Part shown: positions 13,028 to 25,710 of the stretch, piece by piece | Numbering within the stretch: position 1 is the first letter of the stretch | Layout: each line of letters begins with the position of its first letter | Assembly: GCF_009389715.1 (NCBI RefSeq) | Contig: NC_052405.1 | Coordinates: 12,282,194 to 12,346,193 of the forward strand | DNA: 64,000 nucleotides | Direction of reading: 5' to 3' | Origin: Phoenix dactylifera | Lineage: Eukaryota > Streptophyta > Magnoliopsida > Arecales > Arecaceae | Program-made: the position numbers and the translations under genes | The notes under the pieces: generated by a model | The model's database searches: none | What the model was told of the DNA's origin: nothing | What the model saw: the letters and a program-made list of their open reading frames with translations, nothing else

Positions 13028-13689
13028 CACGTGGGCACGTGCCATGGTACTTGTCTTGTGTCTCTGTGCCTGCGTGTACCAACCTCCTACCATTTCCTGT
13101 TCCATCTACGGAACCACCCTCCACGGTAGTGCACTCATGAAAAGCATGAATCCATGGATCCATTCCCCACCCCATTTTTTGTCCCCATCGCACGTGTATA
13201 GCCCATCACCATTCCAGGAAAAGGCGTGCATGTGCGACTCACACGTGCATCGGCTTTCACGTAGGTACATGCATGCACGAGCCATGCATGCATGCATGCA
13301 TGCATGGTCGCTGATCCGCGTTAAGCTGCGTGCTTCCTCATGGATATCTTTTCTAGACATTTATATTCATGAATCTTTCGGTAACAAAGTATAAATGCGC
13401 ATTTGTTTCCACTCAAAAAGAAAAAAAAATTACAAGTGGGAACAAGGGGTTAACGGGAAGTTGACCTCCATGTTGGTAGAGCACCATCATCCTTCTCCCT
13501 GCCGTTTGATGCAATGGGACCCATAATTCTTTAGCTAGATATTAAGGTATGGTCGTATTGGAGATCAAATCATGGTTGAGAGAGAGAGAGAGAGAGGGCG
13601 GGGTGTAGAGGAAAGGCCGCGGTGTTTCATGGAGGGGACGCATCCATTGGTGGCGGAGGGAGGTTGGGGTGGGCGACCACGGACACGTG
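13028..13689. promoter_or_regulatory. Cluster of G-boxes and RY (CATGCA) repeats upstream of the AP2 gene
   Basis: Five CACGTG G-boxes lie at 13028, 13036, 13191, 13242 and 13684. Seven CATGCA words lie at 13268, 13272, 13283, 13287, 13291, 13295 and 13299, the last five forming a (CATG) run at 13283-13306. G-boxes bind bZIP/bHLH factors. CATGCA is the core of the RY element bound by B3 factors such as ABI3, FUS3 and LEC2 in seeds. The cluster sits about 1.8-2.5 kb before the AP2 start codon. That it regulates this gene is inference; the CATG run may simply be a microsatellite. Confidence 0.4.
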
Positions 13690-13819
13690 CCCGTTGGTCG
13701 GGCCCACCCAAACCAGTACCTCGAGAAGGAATGGTCATTATTAAAAAAAAAAAAAAAAGCCCTCTACCGCGAGTGGCCAGGAGATAACAACGTCCCTCCC
13801 AGGGAGAGTAAAACGCAAG

Positions 13820-13821
<2 letters not shown>

Positions 13822-13853
<32 letters not shown>
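13822..13853. repeat. (TA)n microsatellite
   Basis: An uninterrupted TA dinucleotide run of about 32 bp, preceded at about 13742-13757 by a 15-16 nt A tract. The upstream 13576-13598 stretch is a GA run. All are simple repeats in the AP2 upstream region. Confidence 0.9.
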
Positions 13854-13855
<2 letters not shown>

Positions 13856-14220
13856 AAGAACACTGATCTAAACTATTAAACTTTAGGCTGCATACGAACA
13901 AAAAGAAACAAAAATATTTAGATAAACCAGCACAACTAAGACATCCCATCCTTCCTGTCAAATATAATAATCCAAACTCTCAAGTCTTAAGATATATTAA
14001 TTGGTAAACAGTGATAATGTAATTGGGGACGGTAAGGGAGGTAATTGGGGGCACGGGGTCCGAGAAGGAGGGGGTGGTGGTGGGGAACTATTCAAAAGCC
14101 CTAGGAACTGGCTCAGCCTGGGAGAAATCGGCGGAGGGCCCGTGCCTCCTCGGAATGAATACGTGAATATGGCCATGCACGAAAGCCAAGGAGAGAGAGA
14201 GAAGAAGCTTAAATACTCAA

Positions 14221-14500
14221 AAGAAGTAAAGGAGTTGGTGTTGGAGCGGAGGGAAGAGGCAAAAAGATCGTAACTCATGCAGCAACCATCGCTTTCCTTA
14301 GCCCGGGTTTTAGGAACTCGCTGGGGCTTAGCCACACCTTTTGTTATGGGCTCAAACCCGGATTTCTTAAAGTTTCAAAGAAGAGAAGGAGTTTGTCTTA
14401 GAGTGCAGGGAAGATGCAAAAAGATCACAAACTCATCCAGCATCCGTCCCTTTCCTTAGCCGGGGTTTTATGAACTAGCTAGGCTAGCTTAGCCAACTAG
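14221..14500. repeat. Diverged tandem duplication, unit about 158 bp
   Basis: The block from about 14221 to 14340 is repeated at about 14380-14500. Shared words include GCAAAAAGATC, CTTTCCTTAGCC, GGGTTTTA and CTTAGCC, in the same order and spacing. The copies differ at many positions, so the duplication is old. A partial third echo (GGCTCGAATCCGG, near 14540) resembles GGCTCAAACCCGG at about 14348. No coding content recognised. Confidence 0.6.
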
Positions 14501-14620
14501 GGTGCAAAGACCTCATTTTAGGTTACAACATTTGCTGTTGGCTCGAATCCGGTTTTCATGAACTAGGCCTCAGGGTCCATTCTCATTCTCTTGCTTGCTT
14601 TAGTTTGCCGGATGGGGGTA

Positions 14621-14660
14621 GAGAGAGAGAGAGAGAGAGAGAGAGGAAGAGAGAGATTAG
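14621..14660. repeat. (GA)n microsatellite
   Basis: GAGA-rich run on the + strand, interrupted once (GAAGA). It is one of several GA/CT tracts between 11.3 and 14.7 kb. Confidence 0.85.
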
Positions 14661-15430
14661 GGGTGGGGGGAGATTAGTTTAATAGAGGCCTGTCTAGGTT
14701 TGTCTCACATAGACCCGCCCCATTTTCCAAATCGAATCCTTCTAAACCCTATGAATGCTTATCTCAATTAGTTTATTCCATTGCTTCCAAAAGGCTTAGT
14801 AGACAATCATAACAAAACAATACGTGCTAACAGGGGGATTGGGATGCAAGCCTTTTGACCTAGAAGACTTCCCATGTTAAGAAGGGGGAGTGGGGAGTGG
14901 GGAAAAGAGAGAATGGTGAGTGGGGCATGAACCCTAATTGTAGAGATCCCCAAGTCATAATGGGTGTGCATTCCTCGAACCCACGAGCCTATGTTGATCC
15001 GCCTGCATTACCGGCATGTGGGCTTGTGGGAGGAAATGAGGGCCAGCACACGTGTGCATGGAAGCACATCATTCCTGTTGCAGTCCTCTTGGGTGTATTT
15101 TTTTAATTTCAGAGGGGTTGAATCAATCCAAAACACATGCTTCTCTTGCTCCCTTTCTTTCTTGCAATTATAATCTCCCACATGCTCTTACAGCCTTTTC
15201 TTTGGCTGGGGAGAACGCTGGATATTAAGCAATGATAATTAAACAGTTATCTCCACTTTGGTTGCAAGTAACGTCAAGGAAGCTAAACCAAATGTGATTG
15301 ATTTTTCAAGTTGATCGGAAGAATAATGACACTGCAATACATGCACAATGTTCCACACCAATCTCAAAGTTGCATGGCTCTAACTTGTTCTTTCACGTAG
15401 GTGCACAAGAACAATACGATATCATACTAT

Positions 15431-17777
15431 TGTTAGATGTATGTCCTAGAAGCCAATTTGGCTGACACATTGTTGATTCTAGGGACATAATTTTGTACTT
15501 GACTGTTTATTATTGAATAAATAAAAGGCATCTTTTCATTCATATTATTTATGTGTCTATGAATCGTCCAAGGAATTAATAAGATGATGATACATATTCT
15601 CAAGAGTTGAGAATTTGAGCCATGCATCATTGGTGATTAATTTCTAAATGCTCCTGATCAATGGATCATCACGAGGACGGTGATCGATCCGATCAGTGCA
15701 CAGATCACTTTCCTTCTGGATGGACGAGACTTGAGTCCACAGTGTAGGGACACTGAAGTGATAGTGCAGGTGCTTGTTAGAGAACAAGGGTACTGAGCGT
15801 GACCAAGACAAGAAGTCACTTGGATGTCTATCCACTCGTCAGTGACTTGCTTGATGTTGCAGTAGTGTGACTGGTCTTTTGACCTGCGGTGCTTCGGCTA
15901 CTCACAGTGAGGTTATTGTAGTTTGACTGCACACATACATGGTCTCTAGCCATATGGGTCCATGCAGTGTAGATTGGCTGCAGTAAGTTCACTGTAGGAG
16001 TAGGGTATGCACCTATAAGGAATCTATCGACCTTGATAGAAGAGGAGTGATCCTATGTGATTTGTTAGACTGAGTTCTAAGACCTTGGCCAGGGCAGTAA
16101 TATAAAGTGGAGAAAGAGTTTTCCACTATCGAACTCGAGTCAAATAAATCTTGACATATGACAGACGATGGGGTTTGACGAGTTGTCCATGACTTCCGTC
16201 CTGTAGGGATCCACGATAGTAGGACTGTATCACATGTTAACTGCACCTAGAGGTTCATCATTCCATTCTGCTGGGTAGCCACTACATGCTGCTAGGTGTC
16301 ACTGGTGGATGGTGGGACTCACAGGGATTATCTCGATGATCGATAAACCCTAATGAGTTGAGTTGGAATCGTTCCAACCCATTGAAAGGAGTTTTCAATG
16401 ATATTGAGATAGAGATCACAATATATCTCACTACCAGTCAGAATAGAACCTATGGGGTCACACACACTAGAAGTATTGACCGATCCGATGGTTGAAATCG
16501 TGATTAGGAATCACAAGTAATCAATTTGATTGATAAGAAGTTGAAGAAGGAACAAAGGGAATTAATTAATTGGACTTAAACACAAATCCTACTTCGAGTA
16601 GGATTCCTAGAGTCCTAATTGGATTAGGACTGGAATCCTAGTTGGAGTAGGACTGGGATTCCTACTTAGAATAGGATTCCTACAATCCTAATGAGATTAG
16701 GAATTTTGAATTAAAATTGGATTCCTACTTGGAGTAGGATTCCTAGAAATCCTAATTGGATTAGGACTTCGGATTCAAATAGATTCCTAATTGGATTAGG
16801 ACTAAAATTAAATACATCCTAATTGGATTAGGATTCCTTAAGTCTAAATTAATTATTAATCTAATGAATCAACATGACTCCTAATTGGATTAGGATTGAA
16901 AAGTTCAATTGAGTCATGGTTCATTCAAGTCCTAATTGGATTAGGACTAGCCTAGATTGGATCCAAATTGGTTCACCCTTGGGCTAAGCCTAATTGGATT
17001 AAGGCTAAACCACATTAGGGCCACCCAATCCTCATTAGATGAGGATTAGGGCAACATGAGAGGGAGGGGCTCACGCCCCTCCTCCTTGGATCTCTTGGTG
17101 CGGCAACAAGAGGGGCCGGCGCCCCTCTTGGTAATACATCAAGGGCTCCTAACTTGTAGGAGCCCTAGATGTTATAAAAGGAGGACTCTTGGGGGCTGAC
17201 CTAATGGATATAGGAATCCCCCTCCTCTCCATCACGTGGCCACCCTCTCCCTCCCTTGGTTCAGCCGCCAGCAAGAAGAAGGAAAAAAGAAGTCATGGCG
17301 CCCTCCTCTTCCTCCTTTCCTCCTTCCAACGCAGGGAAAAGAAAGTAGGCTGCAGGGGCCTTGCTTCTTCCTCTTCTTCTTCCTTCTTCTTCCTCCTCTC
17401 AAGTATATTCATGAGTTGAAAGAAAGAGAGGAGATCAGCCATCAAAAGTTATCTCTGCAAGGAAGCTAGCACCCCGGTGAGATAGAAAGCTTGGATCGGA
17501 TCCTGCTTCGTGTGGATACCCGTAGAGGCCGGACGTTTGAACGGCTTCAAGCGAACCCTCTTCCAAAAACTACGAATTCAGATTTGCGGTGATCATCTAC
17601 CCGCGCAAGGTGAAGATTTGATCTTCCTAATAGTTTTAAAAGTTTTAATTCTTACCTAATTACGAAAGGTCTCGAAACAACGTTCATGCGATGAACGTTG
17701 ATCCCGCACATGCCCCCCTTTCCGCTGCCATCTGATTTTTGTTTTGAAATATCAGCGGCATGGGCGGGTTCCCAACA
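15431..17777 (+). repeat. 5' LTR of the copia element
   Basis: 2347 bp. A TATA box, TATAAAAG, lies at 17173-17180, about 600 bp before the LTR end. The stretch 16590-17000 holds about a dozen copies of CCTAATTGGATTAGG-type inverted repeats, where the CCTAAT and ATTAGG arms can pair across TGG. A CT-rich stretch (about 17300-17400) follows the TATA box. Short open frames here are not family proteins. Confidence 0.95.
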
Positions 17778-19332
17778 GTGGTATCATAGCCTAGGCTTCG
17801 TAGATTAAGGTAAGAATTAAATATCTAAAGGCTAATTAGATCTAAAAATTGAATGATCATGCATGCTGAAAAATTCTGCATGCAGATTTTTCAGGGGTGC
17901 TGATTTTTGCATGCTGATTTTTATGTGATAAAATGATGATTCTAATTACATTGTTAATGGGATTACAAAGTTTAGAATCATGATTAGCATGATCAGCGAC
18001 CTATGTCATGATACAATCAGTTAGTTTTCAGATCTGAAATTTATAATTGTTGCATACGGTGATGATCATAGGATTCAAACCCTTTTGGTATCAAATGTAA
18101 TGACCTGCGATGTGATCTGCGATGTCATGTAATTTTTCAGATGCTTGCATGCATCTTATTTGATGTTTTGAGAGGCCTGCGTGCCTCCTAAAAGGAGATG
18201 TAATTTAATTTTATTTTTATTTTACATCTGGTTGTATTTCTGTGATGTGATGTACATCAACGATCAAGTTGAAGCAAAGGCATGAGATGAAAGGTGATCT
18301 AAGCGGTTGATGGCGATGGGATCAAGAGTTGATCAAGGATCGAATCAAGGAGGCTTGGAACCAATTCAAGAGTTGAAGACCACTTGATCGATTGATGTGC
18401 ATGTGCTTGTAATACGACCTAATTAGAATCCATAATCATCACCTAGTTAAAGTTTAGCTTTAATTTGATGCTGCGATTATAACTGCCTGTGATGTGCCGT
18501 TTGCATGTGATGTAAATGCGAGTTGGGTAGATAGGTTTACATGTGATGTAGCAAACCCAATTGAGACCTAAATCAAAATCTCCTCAATCAAGTCGAGAGT
18601 GAACCGACATGAGCAAGTCATATTAGATTAATTGATCTAATTGGTGTCTAGGAAAGCATGAAAGGTGGTTACTTAATTAGGACCTTACTCTCTGAGTAAG
18701 GGGAGCCTCCCACCTGCTTACCTGGCCAATTGTTCGATTACCTCTTATGAAGGGCTCAAGTTGCAAACACTAAGACCTGATTAACCAATATTAAGTCAAT
18801 AGGTCTTCCACTGTAGTAGAGCTGCTAAGGCCTTTCTGATGTTGATTTGTCTCGGCTGGACACAGTGGTCAAGTTGCATCGGGGGGCTGGACCTCTCTAT
18901 AGACATGAGATGTTGTAGGATAAAGGTGGGGTTGGGCACCAATAACTGTTAGGTGAGGACCCAATGACGACTTTATTCCTACGGTTATACGGTGGGTCTG
19001 ACTTAACTAAGAAATGGGACCAATAACTGTTAGGTGAGGTCTTCATGGCTTAGAGACCAAGTTACACTGCAACATGCTTGAGAAGCATTGTACAAGAGTT
19101 GTACACTCATCCATCTATGTGTCACCAATAACTGTTAGGTGAGGTGGCATGTAAATTGGTGGGACCGCAGTACCCACTAGAAACCCTAGTCGTGTGGGAT
19201 TTCCGTTTTTCTACCAGGGGAGTGTGAGGAATTCGAGAAAATAGTGGGAGTCACATTTGTTCTAAAAGACCTTAGAACAGATTAGGATCAAGTACAAAAG
19301 TCTAACTAGAATCTTTACTCTCTGCAGATACA
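17778..19332 (+). other. Long untranslated leader of the copia element with three 21-bp repeats
   Basis: About 1.55 kb between the 5' LTR and the gag ATG has no long open frame. It starts with the primer-binding site. The word ACCAATAACTGTTAGGTGAG recurs at 18938, 19019 and 19124, a possible RNA-structure or packaging element (inference). The region also repeats GCATGCTGATTTTT-like words near 17880-17930. Confidence 0.75.
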
Positions 19333-22300
19333 ATGTCAGCTTCAAACCCTTTGACCCGTATTCTTGAGACCAACCGACTGACCGGAACCAATTACAAGGA
19401 CTGGCTTAGAAATCTCAAAATTGTTTTGGACTGTGAGAAAATAGGCTATATACTCGATTCTGATATCCCCACACTACCAGCACGTCCTACTGATGTTCAG
19501 CGTGAGATGCATAAAAAGTGGTTGGATGATGACATTAGAGTAAAATGCTATATGATGGCATCCATGTCTAATGAACTCCAATGCCAGCATGAAAATATAA
19601 AGACTGCTAGGGAGATACTAGCACACCTGCAAGAGTTGTATGGTGAGCAGAGTCGCACAGCTCGTTTTGAAGTGTCCAAGAGACTTTTCAAAGCGAAGAT
19701 GCGCGAAGGGCAGTCTGTCCATGATCACGGTCTGACCATGATCAAGGACCTAGAGGAGCTTGAAAAGCTCGGTATGGACATGCACAAGGAATTACAAGTG
19801 GATTTGATCCTACAGTCACTTCCTGATTCATTTGGTCAGTTTATAGTAAACTACCACATGAATAAGATTGAATGCACTAAGACTGAACTCATAAACATGT
19901 TGATAACTGCTGAGGGAGCCTTGAAAGGTTCAAGGGACAATGTCCTTGCTGCTGAGTTGACTTCTGGTTCCAAGAGAAAGTCTACTTGGAAGAAAAAGAA
20001 GCCTGCTAAGAAGTAGAAGAAAGACAAGAAGCCCAAGAAGGAAGTTCAAAAGAAAAAGGCTAACGACAAAGGAAAATGTTTCCACTGCAATGTCGAAGGC
20101 CACTGGAAGAGAAACTGTCCTTCATACCTCGAGAGCCTGAAGAACAAGAAAGGTGACATACCTTCAGAAGGTATAGACTTGCTCATATTTGAAACTAATC
20201 TAACGGTTTCTTCTACTTCTAGTTGGGTTATAGATTCTGGTTCTAGTGCTCATTTGTGCACTACCATACAGGGTCTAAAGGAAAGTAGAAGGCTGGCGGA
20301 AGGTGCGGTAACCCTTCGGGTTGGCAACGGGGCAAAAGTTGCTGCTGTGGCTGTGGGCACCTACCATCTGCGACTACCGTCTGGATTTAGTTTAATACTT
20401 AGAGACTGCTATTATGTACCTGCTGCTAGCAGAAATTTGATTTATGTCTCTTGTCTAGCACAGGAAGGTCATGTTTTTACATTTGACAAAGACTGCTGTT
20501 CTATTTATTTGAGAAATAAAATAGTCGCACGTGGTTTCATGATTGACAGTCTCTATCATTTACATATGGATGTATCTGTGAATGTTACCGAGCAAGATGT
20601 GAGTGCCAAAGGATCCAAAAGATCCAGAGATGAGATAAACCAAAGATATTTGTGGCACCTCAGACTTGGCCATATTGGAGAGGATAGGATGAACAAAATG
20701 GATAAAGATGGGCTTCTCGGCTCATTGACTTCCGAGTCATATCCAGTTTGCGAGTCCTGTCTTCAAGAAAAAATGGCTAGACTGCCCTTTGTAGGACATG
20801 GGGAGAGGACCACTGAAATACTTACCCTAGTACATACAGATGTATGTGGCCCATTCGATGTGCTAACCAGGGGACGTTATTCTTACTTCATTACCTTTAC
20901 CGATGATTATTCACGGTATGGGTATGTGTATCTTATGAGACACAAGTCTGAATCTTTTGAAAAGTTCAAAGAGTTCAAGAATGAAGTAGAAAAACAAACT
21001 GGAAAACCTCTTAAGGCTCTTCGATCAGATCGAGGAGGAGAATACCTTAGTGGGAAATTCCGGGACTATCTCAAAGAAAACGGCATAGTCTCACAATGGA
21101 CACCTCCGGGTACACCTCAACTCAATGGGGTGTCAGAGAGGAGGAATCGGACCCTATTGGATATGGTCAGGTCCATGATGAGCTTCACTGATTTACCTAT
21201 GTTCCTTTGGGGAGATGCCTTACTCACAGCGATTTATTTATTGAATAGAGTTCCCTCTAAATCCGTTTCTACCACACCGTATGAGATATGGCATGGTAAG
21301 AAACCAAGTCTGGGTCATCTCAAGATTTGGGGATGTCCGGCCCACGTCAAGAGACTAAGGCGGACAAGTTAGAGGCTAGGACCATAAGTGCTCGTTTTAT
21401 AGGATATCCTAAAGAGTCATTAGGATACAATTTTTACGTCTCAGAGGATCACAATGTGTTTGTGAGCCGTCATGCCATCTTCTTGGAAAATCAGTTTATC
21501 CTTGATAGAGGCAGTGGGAGGAAAATTGAGCTTGAAGAGAAAGTCTCTGAAAAGCAACGAGTCATGGATCCTATTGAACCCATTCATACAGAGCCAGTAC
21601 ACGATGTCCCTCGACCACCTCGTAGATCTAGTAGGGTCTCCCATCCTCCCGATAGATACTTAGGTATACTAGAAGAGGATACCGAGGAAATGTTCCTAGT
21701 GGGAGATAGGGATCACATACAGGATCCCAAAACCTACAACGAGGCGATATCTGATATCGATTCCGAGAAATGGCTGGAAGCTATGAAGTCAGAGTTAGAC
21801 TCCATGCATTCCAACCAAGTCTGGACCTTAGTAGATCCACCAGAAGGTATTGTACCTATTGGATGCAAATGGATGTACAAAAGGAAGATAGGTTCGGATG
21901 GAGAGGTAGAGACCTATAAGGCAAGGCTTGTGGCGAAAGGGTATAGTCAGCGCGAAGGCATTGACTATCAGGAGACCTTTTCACCTATAGCCATGCTAAA
22001 ATCCATCCGAACATTGCTTGCCATTGCAGCATTTCATGATTATGAAATCTGGCAGATGGATGTGAAAACTGTTTTCCTGAATGGATATCCTGATGAAGAT
22101 ATCTATATGGAACAGCCTTTGGGTTTCACTTCCAGTGATGGAGATCACAAGGTCTGCAAGCTGCAAAGGTCCATCTATGGACTAAAGCAAGCATCTCGGA
22201 GTTGGAACACTCGTTTCGATGACGCAATCAAAACGTTTGATTTCATCAAAAACGAAGAGGAACCGTGTGTTTACAAAAAGGTTAGTGGGAGTGCTGTCGT

Positions 22301-23258
22301 TTTTCTCGTACTGTACGTAGATGACATTCTCCTGATTGGGAATGATATTCCCATGCTAACCTCGGTCAAGGTCTGGTTGTCAAAAGAATTCTCCATGAAA
22401 GACCTTGGGGAAGCATCCTATATTTTGGGAATAAAGGTCTATAGAGATAGATCTAAAAGGATGCTTGGCCTGTCACAGAAAATGTACATAGAGGAGGTGC
22501 TGAAGAGGTTCAGCATGGAAAACTCCAAGAGGGGTCTCTTACCCCTAAGGCATGGAATTCATCTCTCCAAGAAGATGTGCCCCAACACATCTGAAGAGAT
22601 TCAACGCATGAGCAAGATACCCTATGCATCGGCAATAGGAAGCCTCATGTATGCCATGCTGTGTACACGACCTGATATAGCTCTTGCTGTGAGTGTCACA
22701 AGCAGATATCAGTCGGATCCAGGCAAGAAGCACTGGATAGCTGTGAAAGAACAGTCTTAAGTACTTGAGAAGAACTAAAGATTTGTTCTTGGTCTTTGGG
22801 AGAAGATCAGAGTTGAAGGTAGAAGGATGCACACATATTGATGATAGAAAGTCTACATCAGAATATGTGCAATTGTGGTTCAGTAAATTGGAAGAGTTCC
22901 AAACAACCGATCATTATAGATTCTACCTTAGAAGCTGAATGTTAAGCCGTATCTAAGGGTGCAGTGGAAACCTTCTGATTAAAAGTTAATTGCAGAGTTA
23001 GGTGTAATGTCATTAGATGCCATAACACTTTACTGCGATAACATTGGCACCATAGCACTAGCTATGGAGCCATGGTCTCATCAGAAGTCCAAGCACATAG
23101 AGCGGCGCTTCCATTTCATACGCGACTATGATGTAGAGGTGCAGAGAGTAGACTCCGCGGATAACGTGGCAGACCCGTTCACTAAGCAGCTGAGTCAGCA
23201 GAAGACTGAAGCCCACCTTGAGAAGATGGGCCTAAGATATATGACCAATTGGCTTTAG
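19333..23258 (+). pseudogene. copia gag-pol polyprotein gene, disabled by a stop and frameshifts
   Basis: Gag occupies the first 227 codons (from MSASNPLTRILETNRLTGTN). A TAG at 20014-20016 interrupts the frame, which then continues in the same phase into a zinc knuckle CX2CX4HX4C (20077-20118) and the protease motif DSGSS (about 20230). Integrase shows an HHCC region and D-D-E residues ([26 protein letters not shown]). Near 21355 a one-base shift changes frame just after the integrase core. RT follows with the YVDD box at about 22314. A second shift near 22752 ends the RT frame. RNase H is decayed until 23007-23258, which ends with DNVADPFTKQLSQQKTEAHL. The element cannot make a normal polyprotein unless the stop is read through and the shifts are bypassed. 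The stop alone could be a regulated readthrough site, but the two shifts argue for decay. Confidence 0.93.
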
Positions 23259-23272
23259 TGCAAGTGGGAGAT

Positions 23273-25620
23273 TGTTAGATGTATGCCCTAGAAGCCAATT
23301 TGGCTGACACATTGTTGATTCTAGGGACATAATTTTGTACTTGACTGTTTATTATTGAATAAATAAAAGGCATCTTTTCATTCATATTATTTATGTGTCT
23401 ATGAATCGTCCAAGGAATTAATAAGATGATGATACATATTCTCAAGAGTTGAGAATTTGAGCCATGTATCATTGGTGATTAATTTCTAAATGCTCCTGAT
23501 CAATGGATCATCACGAGGACGGTGATCGATCCGATCAGTGCACAGATCACTTTCCTTCTGGATGGACGAGACTTGAGTCCACAGTGTAGGGACACTGAAG
23601 TGATAGTGCAGGTGCTTGTTAGAGAACAAGGGTACTGAGCGTGACCAAGACAAGAAGTCACTTGGATGTCTATCCACTCGTCAGTGACTTGCTTGATGTT
23701 GCAGTAGTGTGACTGGTCCTTTGACCTGCGGTGCTTCGGCTACTCACAGTGAGGTTATTGTAGTTTGACTGCACACATACATGGTCTCTAGCCATATGGG
23801 TCCATGCAGTGTAGATTGGCTGCAGTAAGTTCACTGTAGGAGTAGGGTATGCACCTATAAGGAATCTATCGACCTTGATAGAAGAGGAGTGATCCTATGT
23901 GATTTGTTAGACTGAGTTCTAAGACCTTGGCCAGGGCAGTAATATAAAGTGGAGAAAGAGTTTTCCACTATCGAACTCGAGTCAAATAAATCTTGACATA
24001 TGACAGACGATGGGGTTTGACGAGTTGTCCATGACTTCCGTCCTGTTGGGATCCACGATAGTAGGACTGTATCACATGTTAACTGCACCTAGAGGTTCAT
24101 CATTCCATTCTGCTGGGTAGCCACTACATGCTGCTAGGTGTCACTGGTGGATGGTGGGACTCACAGGGATTATCTCGATGATCGATAAACCCTAATGAGT
24201 TGAGTTGGAATCGTTCCAACCCATTGAAAGGAGTTTTCAATGATATTGAGATAGAGATCACAATATATCTCACTACCAGTCAGAATAGAACCTATGGGGT
24301 CACACACACTAGAAGTATTGACCGATCCGATGGTTGAAATCGTGATTAGGAATCACAAGTAATCAATTTGATTGATAAGAAGTTGAAGAAGGAACAAAGG
24401 GAATTAATTAATTGGACTTAAACACAAATCCTACTTCGAGTAGGATTCCTAGAGTCCTAATTGGATTAGGACTGGGAATCCTAGTTGGAGTAGGACTGGG
24501 ATTCCTACTTAGAATAGGATTCCTACAATCCTAATGAGATTAGGAATTTTGAATTAAAATTGGATTCCTACTTGGAGTAGGATTCCTAGAAATCCTAATT
24601 GGATTAGGACTTCGGATTCAAATAGAGTCCTAATTGGATTAGGACTAAAATTAAATACATCCTAATTGGATTAGGATTCCTTAAGTCTAAATTAATTATT
24701 AATCTAATGAATCAACATGACTCCTAATTGGATTAGGATTGAAGAGTTCAATTGAGTCATGGTTCATTCAAGTCCTAATTGGATTAGGACTAGCCTAGAT
24801 TGGATCCAAATTGGTTCACCCTTGGGCTAAGCCTAATTGGATTAAGGCTAAACCACATTAGGGCCACCCAATCCTCATTAGATGAGGATTAGGGCAACAT
24901 GAGAGGGAGGGGCTCACGCCCCTCCTCCTTGGATCTCTTGGTGCGGCAACAAGAGGGGCCGGCGCCCCTCTTGGTAATACATCAAGGGCTCCTAACTTGT
25001 AGGAGCCCTAGATGTTATAAAAGGAGGACTCTTGGGGGCTGACCTAATGGATATAGGAATCCCCCTCCTCTCCATCACGTGGCCACCCTCTCCCTCCCTT
25101 GGTTCAGCCGCCAGCAAGAAGAAGGGAAAAAGAAGCCATGGCGCCCTCCTCTTCCTCCTTTCCTCCTTCCAACGCAGGGAAAAGAAAGTAGGCTGCAGGG
25201 GCCTTGCTTCTTCCTCTTCTTCTTCCTTCTTCTTCCTCCTCTCAAGTATATTCATGAGTTGAAAGAAAGAGAGGAGATCAGCCATCAAAAGTTATCTCTG
25301 CAAGGAAGCTAGCACCCCGGTGAGATAGAAAGCTTGGATCGGATCCTGCTTCGTGTGGATACCCGTAGAGGCCGGACGTTTGAACGGCTTCAAGCGAACC
25401 CTCTTCCAAAAACCACGAATTCAGATTTGCGGTGATCATCTACCCGCGCAAGGTGAAGATTTGATCTTCCTAATAGTTTTAAAAGTTTTAATTCTTACCT
25501 AATTACGAAGGGTCTCGAAACAACGTTCATGCGATGAACGTTGATCCCGCACATGCCCCCCTTTCCGCTGCCATCTGATTTTTGTTTTGAAATATCAGCG
25601 GCATGGGCGGGTTCCCAACA
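23273..25620 (+). repeat. 3' LTR of the copia element
   Basis: 2348 bp, nearly identical to the 5' LTR. The TATA box lies at 25016-25023. Differences I noticed are single-base changes scattered along its length plus one 1-bp indel near 24473. It is followed by the ACTAT target duplication. Confidence 0.95.
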
Positions 25621-25710
25621 ACTATATACAATGCATATAGGTGCTGCACCAGCTTCCTTAGCATCTCTTAGAAACTATATAAAGATGCCATTAGGTAATA
25701 TGATACATAA

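Larger units (their letters stand above)
15431..25620 (+). mobile_element. Complete Ty1/copia LTR retrotransposon, coding-defective
   Basis: A 10.2-kb element with two LTRs of 2347 and 2348 bp (15431-17777, 23273-25620), both TGTTAG...CAACA. It is flanked by the 5-bp target duplication ACTAT (15426-15430 and 25621-25625). A primer-binding site, TGGTATCATAGC, starts at 17779, with one mismatch to the usual tRNA-iMet-type TGGTATCAGAGC. The purine tract AAGTGGGAG lies before the 3' LTR. The internal order gag, protease, integrase, RT, RNase H is that of copia. By eye the LTRs differ at about a dozen sites in 2.35 kb (near 0.5%), so the insertion is recent. The unusually long LTRs recall the Angela-type lineage, but I cannot assign it firmly. 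Confidence 0.95.
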
